Assembly (NCBI GenBank): GCA_002254415.1
Contig: NJDR01000032.1
Location: 1-6,513 of the forward strand
DNA: 6,513 nt
Source: Candidatus Aenigmarchaeota archaeon ex4484_52
Lineage (GTDB): Archaea > EX4484-52
Reading direction: 5' to 3'
Shown here: positions 1 to 5,852 of the stretch, piece by piece
Position numbering within the stretch: position 1 is the first letter of the stretch
How the letters are laid out: each line of letters starts with the position of its first letter
Translations under genes and position numbers: made by a program
Notes under the pieces: model-generated
The model's input: the letters and a program-made list of their open reading frames with translations, nothing else
Told to the model about the DNA's origin: nothing
Database searches by the model: none

Positions 1-328
1 AAATCAAAAAATAATAAACATTTGTTTTTTATCATACTTTGTTTTCTGTATTATTTCTTCTCAACATAATCTTTTTTAGTGAATCTGTTCAATTGCAATC
101 TGATTTCTCAGATTGTTTGAACCGCTGTTTTGAAGTTAGGAATACTTAATTTTGTGTTTGTCATTTTTTCAGCAATAAGGATTGTCTGCTTCTGATTCGT
201 GTGATGAGTTCAATGCCAAGATTATTGCACATATCACAAAATACATAACATAAAACAAAATATAAATAAGTGCTGATTTAGAGACATTTGTTTTCTGCTA
301 TATCTCAAACCACAAAAATAATTTTTAA
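1..328. other. Spacer downstream of atpF with no convincing gene
   Basis: No reading frame of useful length or recognisable family is present on either strand in this 328-base stretch. Base composition is uneven: positions 1-60 are about 17% G+C, 61-240 about 32%, and 241-300 about 23%. The middle part therefore looks more like coding or structured-RNA sequence than like the other spacers. It contains the hairpin at 87-122, a weaker stem at 200-205/233-238, and minus-strand protein-like fragments broken by stops. Short T-rich runs just beyond the atpF stop could end its transcript. There is no tRNA cloverleaf and no convincing box C/D pair. Confidence 0.6.
87..122. repeat. Long imperfect hairpin (inverted repeat)
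   Basis: GTTCAA (87-92) pairs with TTGAAC (117-122), and CAATCTGA (96-103) pairs perfectly with TCAGATTG (108-115) around a TTTC loop. A G.U pair (95/116) is possible on the plus strand, leaving a two-base bulge at 93-94. This gives 14-15 base pairs, clearly above what nearby AT-rich sequence offers, because the arms contain G and C. No U-tract follows on either strand, so it is not a bacterial-type terminator. It could be part of a small structured RNA, a 3'-end element of the atpF transcript, or a protein-binding palindrome. The pairing is directly visible; the function is unknown. Confidence 0.6.
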
Positions 329-637
329 TTATTTCAACAAATCCACGCCTATTGCTTTTTTTATCATTAATCGCAATGAGTCATCTCTTTTTTCTCCTTC
401 TGACAAAACAATAAACATAGGGGAAACACTTGTCAAAAGTTTATTTTTTACATCAGGTCTTAATTTATTGAATATTTCTGCCTCAATTATTACAAGACCT
501 ATTTGCTTGTTATTTAATAATTGTCTTGTAATTTTATTTGCCTCTTGCTGTGTTGAAACTTCAAAAGAATCTTTGATTCCGCATAAATTAAAACCAATAG
601 TAAATTTCTCATTTCCAATTGTCGCTATGTTATACAT
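329..637 (-). CDS. atpF: V/A-type ATP synthase subunit F
   Basis: This 102-residue protein has the normal length for subunit F, the small soluble subunit of the central stalk in archaeal A-type (V-type-like) ATP synthases. In the family it binds subunit D within the rotor between the A3B3 catalytic head and the membrane ring. The N-terminus has the family pattern IGNEKFTIGF followed by GI near residues 20-21 (usually IGDEDFVxGFRLAGI). The middle carries IGLVII and a family-like PMFIVLSE stretch. The C-terminus SLRLMIKKAIGVDL is the most diagnostic part. The ATG at 637 puts the first strand exactly at the N-terminus. No other ATP synthase subunit adjoins it: upstream is a divergent promoter and downstream a gene-poor spacer. 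It therefore seems detached from the usual subunit cluster. The 124-residue plus-strand frame covering it is antisense shadow. Confidence 0.9.
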   Translation of the reverse strand: MYNIATIGNEKFTIGFNLCGIKDSFEVSTQQEANKITRQLLNNKQIGLVIIEAEIFNKLRPDVKNKLLTSVSPMFIVLSEGEKRDDSLRLMIKKAIGVDLLK

Positions 638-674
638 AAATAAAATATCTAATTATTTTTAATAATACACAAAA

Positions 675-682
675 TTTATAAA
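675..682. promoter_or_regulatory. Palindromic TATA box in the divergent atpF/ssb spacer
   Basis: TTTATAAA lies in the 90-bp spacer between the divergently read atpF and ssb genes and is close to the archaeal TATA consensus. On the plus strand it would place the ssb transcript start near 705, leaving a leader of about 23 nt that contains the Shine-Dalgarno site at 716-721. Because the octamer is its own reverse complement, it could also direct minus-strand transcription from near 653 and serve atpF. A second AT-rich site (GTTATATTTA, 695-704) is a poorer alternative. These are inferences from sequence and spacing only. Confidence 0.45.
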
Positions 683-715
683 ATTTTTGTATTAGTTATA
701 TTTACGATAAAATAA

Positions 716-721
716 AGAGGT
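716..721 (+). promoter_or_regulatory. Shine-Dalgarno site of ssb
   Basis: AGAGGT sits six bases before the ATG at 728 and matches the complement of the 16S rRNA 3' end. It fixes the ssb start and shows that this gene is translated from a leadered mRNA, unlike ileS further along. Confidence 0.65.
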
Positions 722-727
722 AAATAT

Positions 728-1012
728 ATGGATATAAATGAAATCACAATAGATTCGCAAAATGTTAGTGTAAAAGCACATGTAGTAGAAGTTGGAGAGC
801 CAAGAAGCGTAAATACAAAATTCGGTCCAAGACAAGTGGCAGACGCAGTAATAGAAGATAAAACAGGAAGAATAAATCTTACTTTATGGCAGGAAAAAAT
901 AGATGAAGTAAAATCTTCAAAAGAAATAGAAATTACAAATGCTTATGTAAGAGAATGGAACAATATATTATCTTTAAATCTCTCAAAGGACTCTACAATT
1001 AAATGCTCATAA
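728..1012 (+). CDS. ssb: OB-fold single-stranded DNA-binding protein, Sulfolobus SSB type
   Basis: The 94 residues form a single OB fold of the archaeal SSB/human SOSS-B1 type, which coats single-stranded DNA in replication and repair. From memory it lines up without gaps with Sulfolobus SSB over the core: VxVxVxExxExR, then DKTGRINLTLW (residues 44-54) where Sulfolobus has DETGRVKLTLW. The three aromatic residues that stack on bases in Sulfolobus SSB (W56, W75, F79) fall here on W54, Y73 and W77 with identical spacing, so the DNA-binding face is kept. The protein ends soon after the OB fold and lacks the Gly/Arg-rich linker and acidic C-terminal tail of the Sulfolobus protein, so partner recruitment through that tail is not expected. 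RNA binding cannot be excluded. The start is set by the Shine-Dalgarno site at 716-721. The insertase gene follows after 21 nt. Confidence 0.85.
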   Translation: MDINEITIDSQNVSVKAHVVEVGEPRSVNTKFGPRQVADAVIEDKTGRINLTLWQEKIDEVKSSKEIEITNAYVREWNNILSLNLSKDSTIKCS

Positions 1013-1033
1013 ATTTGAAAGAAGAAAAAATAA

Positions 1034-1504
1034 ATGTTTGATATGTTATTTGATCCAGTATTTCAATTAAGTCTTATTTCAACAGGAATTGCTTTACTAA
1101 TTTCACTTGTTCAAAAAAAAACAATAAATCATAGTGAATTGAGAAGAATCAAAGAAGAAATAAAATCACTTCAAAATGATATGAAAGAAGCACAAAAAAA
1201 AAATAATGCTTCAAAAACAAATAAAATACTTGCAAGAACAATGGAATTATCCAAAAAGCAGATGATGATGGTGATGAAGCCGGCATTATATACAATGCCT
1301 TTATTTATTATTGTATTTCCTCTAATTGCAAACTTTTTTGCTGATGTTACATACACTTTTCCCATGGGTCTTGGAATTCCATGGATGTCTTTTTCTCCTT
1401 TTGGATTTGTGCTGAAAACAACACTTGGATGGCTTGGTATATATATTCTTGTCTCAATAATTACAAGCATAGCTTTGAAAAAAATATTGAAATTGAGTTT
1501 TTAA
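1034..1504 (+). CDS. DUF106/EMC3-type membrane protein insertase (Oxa1 superfamily)
   Basis: This 156-residue membrane protein has the layout of the archaeal DUF106 family, related to eukaryotic EMC3 and TMCO1 and more distantly to YidC/Oxa1/Get1. These proteins help insert hydrophobic segments into the membrane. A first transmembrane helix lies at about residues 8-26. A charged, Lys/Glu/Gln-rich coiled-coil hairpin follows at about 34-75 and would face the cytoplasm. A Met-rich stretch KKQMMMVMKPALYTMPLF (about 74-91) then leads into helix two (about 83-103). Helix three is at about 127-150, before a short basic tail. Met-rich amphipathic segments and three helices are typical of the family. 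The ATG at 1034 has only a weak purine-rich AAAGAAGAAAAAA upstream. Close spacing behind ssb suggests shared transcription, although in many archaea this family sits near secY and adk instead. A run of ten A residues (1194-1203) lies inside the coiled-coil coding part. Confidence 0.85.
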   Translation: MFDMLFDPVFQLSLISTGIALLISLVQKKTINHSELRRIKEEIKSLQNDMKEAQKKNNASKTNKILARTMELSKKQMMMVMKPALYTMPLFIIVFPLIANFFADVTYTFPMGLGIPWMSFSPFGFVLKTTLGWLGIYILVSIITSIALKKILKLSF

Positions 1505-1512
1505 ACAATAAA

Positions 1513-1535
1513 AAACTTTTATCTTGTAAAAGTTT
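1513..1535 (+). repeat. Nine-bp hairpin between the insertase gene and ileS
   Basis: AAACTTTTA (1513-1521) pairs perfectly with TAAAAGTTT (1527-1535) around a five-base loop, beginning eight bases after the insertase stop. The flanks ACAA (1505-1508) and TTGT (1537-1540) could add a second short stem. The 3' arm is repeated exactly at 1557-1565, so the 5' arm could pair with either copy, and the second copy overlaps the ileS TATA box. There is no following U-tract, so I read it as a possible 3'-end or processing structure of the upstream transcript rather than a bacterial-type terminator. AT-rich arms make chance occurrence possible. Confidence 0.5.
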
Positions 1536-1562
1536 GTTGTATGACTGCAAGAGTTTTAAAAG

Positions 1563-1570
1563 TTTATATA
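1563..1570 (+). promoter_or_regulatory. TATA box of ileS, leaderless spacing
   Basis: TTTATATA is an exact match to the classic archaeal TATA consensus. It is centred 26-27 bases before the A of the ileS start codon, with the purine-rich TTAAAAG upstream in the position of the TFB-recognition element. Transcription would start at or within a few bases of the ATG, giving a leaderless mRNA. No Shine-Dalgarno sequence precedes the ATG, which agrees with this. Confidence 0.7.
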
Positions 1571-1592
1571 CAATTAAAAAATATCATTATCT

Positions 1593-4500
1593 ATGTCAGA
1601 AATTTACGAATTTGAAAAAATAGAAAAACAAATAAAGCAATACTGGGAAAAAGAAAAAATTCCCCAAGAAATAACTAATTTTAACAAAAGCACAAAAAAA
1701 AAATTTTATCTTTTGGATGGGCCCCCTTATGCAAATGGAATGCCTCATGCAGGACATGTAATGACTATTATATTTAAAGATATCTGGGGAAAATTCAAAA
1801 CAATGAAGGGATATGATGTGTGGTATCAGCCCGGTTTTGATTGCCATGGACTTCCTATTGAAAACAAAGTAGAAAAAATACTTAATGTAAAATCAAAGCA
1901 GGATATTATTGAGAAAATCGGCGAAGATAAATTTATAGATGAATGCAGAAAATTTTCAATTAAAAATCTTTCGCATTGGATGGATTTTTACAAGCAAATT
2001 GCAGCATGGAAAGGATGGATAAGACCATACTTGACTTATGAGGACTATTATATTGAATCAGGTTGGTGGACTATTAAATCACTTTATCAAAAAGGACTAA
2101 TAATACAGGGAGAAAAATCAATACATTGGTGTCCGAAATGCCAGACATCTCTGTCTGGCTATGAAGTTACTGACTCTTACAAATATCTGACAGATCCTTC
2201 TGTTTATTTAAAATTCAAAATATTGGGCAAAGAAAATGAATATTTGCTTGTATGGACCACGACACCTTGGACACTTCCTTCAAATGTTGCTCTGCTTGTG
2301 CATCCGGATGAAGTTTATGCAAAAGTAAAAGTAAATAATGAAATTTATATTTTGGCAGAAAAACGCCTAAAATATGTCTTTGAGAAAAAAAATATTAATA
2401 ATTATGAAATTATTGGAAAATTAAAAGGAAGTGAATTTTCTGGTCTTAAATATATGCCTTTACTTGATGTTCAAATTCAAAAAGAAATATCTAAAAATGA
2501 AAATACCCACAGAGTTTATTTGTCAATTCCTATTTTGAAAAAAAATATTGGATCAAAATTAACATTAAAAAAACAAATAAATACAGAAGAGACAAGTGAT
2601 TTTGGACATCTTGTTGATATGGAGTCCGGCACTGGAATTGTGCATATCGCACCGGGTCATGGCGTTGAAGACAATAAAATAGGAAAGTATTATCATCTTC
2701 CTCAACCATCTCCCTTAGATGACAAGTGCTGTTTTAGAAAAGAAGCCGGCTTTAGCGGTTTTGTAAAAGAAGCAGACAAAGATATTATTTCTCATTTAAT
2801 AAAACAAAATAAAATGTTTTTTAATGAAACAATTGTGCACTCCTATCCAATATGTTGGAGGTGTAAAACACCATTGATATTTCGCCTAAGCAGGCAGTGG
2901 TTTTTTCCAATTGAAACATTTCATCAGCATATGATGGCACAAACAACAAAAGTAAAATTTCTCCCGGATTTTTCTAAAACAAAAATGCTAAACTGGCTTG
3001 CAGATAGTGGCGACTGGTGCATTTCAATACAGAGATTCTGGGGTATACCAATTCCTATTTGGAAATGCGATAAATGCCGAACAACAGAAGTAATTGGAAG
3101 CAAAAAAGAATTGCAAACAAAGACAATAAATAATATTGAATTAAATGATGATTTGCATAAAAATATTGTAGATAAAATTATTTTAAAATGCCCTGAATGT
3201 GGCAATAAAATGAAACGCATTCCTGATTTAGTGAATATTTGGGTTGAAAGCGGAATTTCCCCGTGGGCATCATTGGGTTATCCAAATAAAAAAAATAATT
3301 TATTTGAAAAATTAAAATGGGTTGATTTAGTAAATGAATCACAGGACCAAATAAGAGGTTGGTTTTATGCAATGATGTTTATGGGCAATGCCTTATTTGA
3401 AAAATCCCCATATAAAATATGCGCAGTAAATGGATGGACTTTGGATAAAAAAGGAGAAAAAATGAGCAAATCATTGGGAAATGTAATTAGTGCAGAAGAA
3501 TGCATAAAAGAACTCGGAATTGATGTTTTAAGATTTTATACTTGCTATAATATCGCCCCTTGGGAAACTCATAAATTTAATCTAAAAGAAGCAAAAAAAA
3601 TAACAAAGATGATGAATATTTTGAACAACATTTGCACTTATATTGAGATGTATAAAATAGATATAAGTGCTTGTTTAAATAATAAAAAAATAAATGATTT
3701 TTCAAAAGAAAACAAATGGATTATTTCTGTGTTAAATACACTACTAAAAGAGACAAAAGAAAATATTGAAACATTTAATTTTCATATTGCAACAAGAAAA
3801 TTATTTAATTTTATTGTAGATGATTTTTCCAGAAAATACATTAAATTAATTAGAGATAAGCAAAGCAATAAAAAACAAAATGAATATGTTATTGGAATTG
3901 TGCTTTACAATTACATAAAATTGCTCGCACCTTTTTGCCCGGCAATAGCAGAACATATTTATTTGAAATTTTTCAAAAAATTCATAGGCAAAAAATCCAT
4001 TCATCTCTGCTCTTATCCAATCCCAAATAAAAAATCCATAGATGAAAATCTTGAAAATGAAATGAAAATTATATGGGAAATTATATCTTGCTCAAATTCA
4101 ATTAGAACAGAGCAAAATATAAAATTGAGATGGCCTATTTCAAAAATAATAATTTCAGCAAACAAAAAAGATGTAAAAAACAAAATTGCAAATAATATTA
4201 ATTTGCTAAAAAAAATGACAAATGCAAAGGAAATTGAATTCGGATCAATTGAATCAAAAATTTCAATAAAACCAGATTATAAAAAATTAGGACCTGTTTT
4301 CGGAAATAACACAAAGAAAATAGCCAAATTATTACAACAAGCAAATATAGAGGAAATAAAAGAACAATATGATTCCGGCAAAATAAAATTAGGTGAATTT
4401 ATTATTCAGCCAGATATGATTATTATTCAAAGGCAAATAAACAAATCAATCGCAGCAAAAGAATTTTCATCTGGCTCGGTATTCATAGATACAAATTTTG

Positions 4501-4781
4501 GCAATGCCTTGATTGAAGAGGCATTTATTTGCGATTTAATGCGTGAAATTCAGATTTTAAGAAAACAAGCAAAACTATTGTTAGAGGACAAAATTAATTT
4601 ATTTATTGAATCAGATGCAAAAGAGATAAAAGAAATCATTTGCAAACATAAAATAAAAATTGAAAAAGAAACAAATTCTATACTTGTTGAAAATAAAAAT
4701 AATATCAAATATTATTTGGATAAATTATTTAAATTTGGGTTTAAAGATAAATTTAAAGCAGAAGTAAAAATTTTTATTTAA
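1593..4781 (+). CDS. ileS: Isoleucyl-tRNA synthetase
   Basis: This 1062-residue cytoplasmic class Ia synthetase attaches isoleucine to tRNA-Ile. The length and the extended C-terminal domain (IKPDYKKLGPVFGNN) are of the archaeal/eukaryotic type. The HIGH motif is HAGH (52-55) inside PPYANGMPHAGHV, and KMSKS is at 623-627. The CP1 editing domain spans roughly 185-415, with the Thr-rich WTTTPWTLPSN (221-231) and GTGIVHIAPGHGVED (346-360), which carries the catalytic Asp as D360. Two zinc-type Cys sets are complete: C180/C183 with C421/C424, and C492/C495 with C533/C536. The anticodon-binding helical bundle follows KMSKS from about 680. Odd points: the usual ISRQRYWG reads ISIQRFWG (477-484), the usual WFDSG reads WVESG (550-554), and about 20 additional residues seem to lie before the editing motif (306-345). 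Translation is open throughout, so the gene looks functional. The ATG is set by the TATA box 26 bases upstream. gap follows after 31 nt. Confidence 0.97.
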   Translation: MSEIYEFEKIEKQIKQYWEKEKIPQEITNFNKSTKKKFYLLDGPPYANGMPHAGHVMTIIFKDIWGKFKTMKGYDVWYQPGFDCHGLPIENKVEKILNVKSKQDIIEKIGEDKFIDECRKFSIKNLSHWMDFYKQIAAWKGWIRPYLTYEDYYIESGWWTIKSLYQKGLIIQGEKSIHWCPKCQTSLSGYEVTDSYKYLTDPSVYLKFKILGKENEYLLVWTTTPWTLPSNVALLVHPDEVYAKVKVNNEIYILAEKRLKYVFEKKNINNYEIIGKLKGSEFSGLKYMPLLDVQIQKEISKNENTHRVYLSIPILKKNIGSKLTLKKQINTEETSDFGHLVDMESGTGIVHIAPGHGVEDNKIGKYYHLPQPSPLDDKCCFRKEAGFSGFVKEADKDIISHLIKQNKMFFNETIVHSYPICWRCKTPLIFRLSRQWFFPIETFHQHMMAQTTKVKFLPDFSKTKMLNWLADSGDWCISIQRFWGIPIPIWKCDKCRTTEVIGSKKELQTKTINNIELNDDLHKNIVDKIILKCPECGNKMKRIPDLVNIWVESGISPWASLGYPNKKNNLFEKLKWVDLVNESQDQIRGWFYAMMFMGNALFEKSPYKICAVNGWTLDKKGEKMSKSLGNVISAEECIKELGIDVLRFYTCYNIAPWETHKFNLKEAKKITKMMNILNNICTYIEMYKIDISACLNNKKINDFSKENKWIISVLNTLLKETKENIETFNFHIATRKLFNFIVDDFSRKYIKLIRDKQSNKKQNEYVIGIVLYNYIKLLAPFCPAIAEHIYLKFFKKFIGKKSIHLCSYPIPNKKSIDENLENEMKIIWEIISCSNSIRTEQNIKLRWPISKIIISANKKDVKNKIANNINLLKKMTNAKEIEFGSIESKISIKPDYKKLGPVFGNNTKKIAKLLQQANIEEIKEQYDSGKIKLGEFIIQPDMIIIQRQINKSIAAKEFSSGSVFIDTNFGNALIEEAFICDLMREIQILRKQAKLLLEDKINLFIESDAKEIKEIICKHKIKIEKETNSILVENKNNIKYYLDKLFKFGFKDKFKAEVKIFI

Positions 4782-4799
4782 AAAATTAGGAGTTATAAA

Positions 4800-4807
4800 A
4801 GGTAGGT
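4800..4807 (+). promoter_or_regulatory. Shine-Dalgarno-like site of gap
   Basis: AGGTAGGT ends five bases before the ATG at 4813 and offers two AGGT matches to the anti-Shine-Dalgarno sequence. A further GGAG at 4789-4792 is too distant to act directly. A TATA-like TTATAAAA (4793-4800) is only 13-20 bases from the ATG, which is too near for a leaderless start. gap is therefore more likely translated from an ileS-gap transcript. Confidence 0.5.
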
Positions 4808-4812
4808 AAAAT

Positions 4813-5823
4813 ATGATAAAAGTAGCAATAAATGGATATGGAACAATAGGAAAAAGAGTAGCAGATGCAATTGTATTGCAAGACGATATGCAATTGCAAG
4901 GGGTTGTAAAAACAAAGCCAAGTTACGAGGCAAAAATAGCAATAAAAAATAAATATCCTTTGTATGCCAATAATAAAGAAAATACAAAGGCCTTTATTGA
5001 TGCTGGAATAAAAATTGAAGGCACAATAGATGACTTAATTGATAAATCAGATATTGTTATTGATTGCACTCCTGGAAAATTTGGAGCACAAAACAGGCAA
5101 TTGTATAGATCAAAAAAAATAAAGGCAATATTTCAAGGAGGAGAAAAACCAGAAGTTGCACAGGTCTCATTCAATGCACAGGGCAATTACAAACAGGCAA
5201 TTGGAAAGGACTATGTTAGAGTTGTCTCGTGCAATACAACAGGGCTTTGCAGGACACTTGGATCAATACACAAAATTTTTGGTGTAAAAAAAGCAATAGT
5301 TACCTTAATTAGAAGAGCAGCAGATCCAAATGATTCAAAAAAAGGACCAATAAATGCAGTTGTTCCTGTAATTGAAGTGCCGAGTCATCATGGACCTGAT
5401 GTAAATACAATATTTCCTGACTTAAATATTTTAACATCAGCAGTAGCAGTTCCAACAACAATTATGCATCTTCACACAATTGCAATTGAATTAGAAAAAC
5501 AAGCAAATGCAAGTGATATAAAGGACTTATTTAAAAATACTCCAAGGGTTATTCTTGTTGATGAAAAAGATGGATTTGTTTCTACTGCTCAAATAATGGA
5601 ATATGCAAGGGATTTGGGACGAAAAAGAGGGGATTTAAATGAAATTGCTGTTTGGAAAAATAGCATAAATATTGTTTCAAACCAATTATTTTTTATTCAG
5701 GCAATACATCAAGAATCAGATGTTGTACCAGAAAATATTGACTGCATTAGGGCAATGTTTGAATTAACAAAAGATCCAATAAAGAGCATAAGAAAAACAA
5801 ATATTGCTATGTCAATACAATAG
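4813..5823 (+). CDS. gap: Type II (archaeal) glyceraldehyde-3-phosphate dehydrogenase
   Basis: These 336 residues are the standard length for the archaeal phosphorylating enzyme, which interconverts glyceraldehyde 3-phosphate and 1,3-bisphosphoglycerate with NAD(P). In archaea it serves mainly gluconeogenesis. The N-terminal Rossmann fold begins VAINGYGTIGKRVADAI with the glycine loop at 8-13. KTKP (33-36) occupies the position that in archaeal homologues contacts the NADP 2'-phosphate, so NADP preference is plausible. The catalytic cysteine is C140 in VSCNTTGLCR, and the archaeal catalytic histidine is H219 in IMHLHTIAIELE. RRAADPNDSKKGPINAVVP and the C-terminal NEIAVWKNSI are family signatures. 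All key residues are present and the frame is intact. No other glycolytic gene is nearby, so its place behind ileS says little about regulation beyond likely shared transcription. Confidence 0.96.
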   Translation: MIKVAINGYGTIGKRVADAIVLQDDMQLQGVVKTKPSYEAKIAIKNKYPLYANNKENTKAFIDAGIKIEGTIDDLIDKSDIVIDCTPGKFGAQNRQLYRSKKIKAIFQGGEKPEVAQVSFNAQGNYKQAIGKDYVRVVSCNTTGLCRTLGSIHKIFGVKKAIVTLIRRAADPNDSKKGPINAVVPVIEVPSHHGPDVNTIFPDLNILTSAVAVPTTIMHLHTIAIELEKQANASDIKDLFKNTPRVILVDEKDGFVSTAQIMEYARDLGRKRGDLNEIAVWKNSINIVSNQLFFIQAIHQESDVVPENIDCIRAMFELTKDPIKSIRKTNIAMSIQ

Positions 5824-5824
5824 G

Positions 5825-5832
5825 TTTTTATA
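5825..5832 (+). promoter_or_regulatory. Probable TATA box of the eS26 gene
   Basis: TTTTTATA, continuing as ATTTA, starts two bases after the gap stop codon and is centred about 24-25 bases before the ATG at 5853. That is near the leaderless distance seen for ileS. No Shine-Dalgarno match lies in the 29-nt spacer. The upstream purine element is weak, so read-through from gap could also supply this gene. Confidence 0.45.
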
Positions 5833-5852
5833 ATTTATGTTCGTATGCTATT

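Noticed and set aside
1..35. Minus-strand ATG at 35 opening a frame to the left edge (MIKNKCLLFF)
   Set aside because: Only 11 codons are visible, with no Shine-Dalgarno site and no clear TATA box at the right distance. It cannot be told from chance in AT-rich sequence.
115..125. GGTTCAAAC on the minus strand resembling a tRNA T-loop
   Set aside because: No acceptor, D or anticodon stem can be formed around it. The bases belong to the 87-122 hairpin.
201..276. Possible box C/D guide RNA (GTGATGA at 201-207, CTGA at 273-276)
   Set aside because: The boxes are about 65 bases apart, there is no internal D'/C' pair, and no terminal stem flanks them.
18..298. Repeated ACATTTGTTTT and TTTGTTTTCTG strings (18-28, 38-48, 284-298)
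   Set aside because: They are short, low-complexity and irregularly spaced; no array or element ends are formed.
288..662. 124-codon plus-strand open frame
   Set aside because: It is antisense to atpF, whose minus-strand product matches a known family end to end. The plus-strand product resembles no family.
1381..1623. 80-codon plus-strand open frame over the end of the insertase gene and the start of ileS
   Set aside because: It is an out-of-frame shadow of two well-identified genes, and its product shows no family features.
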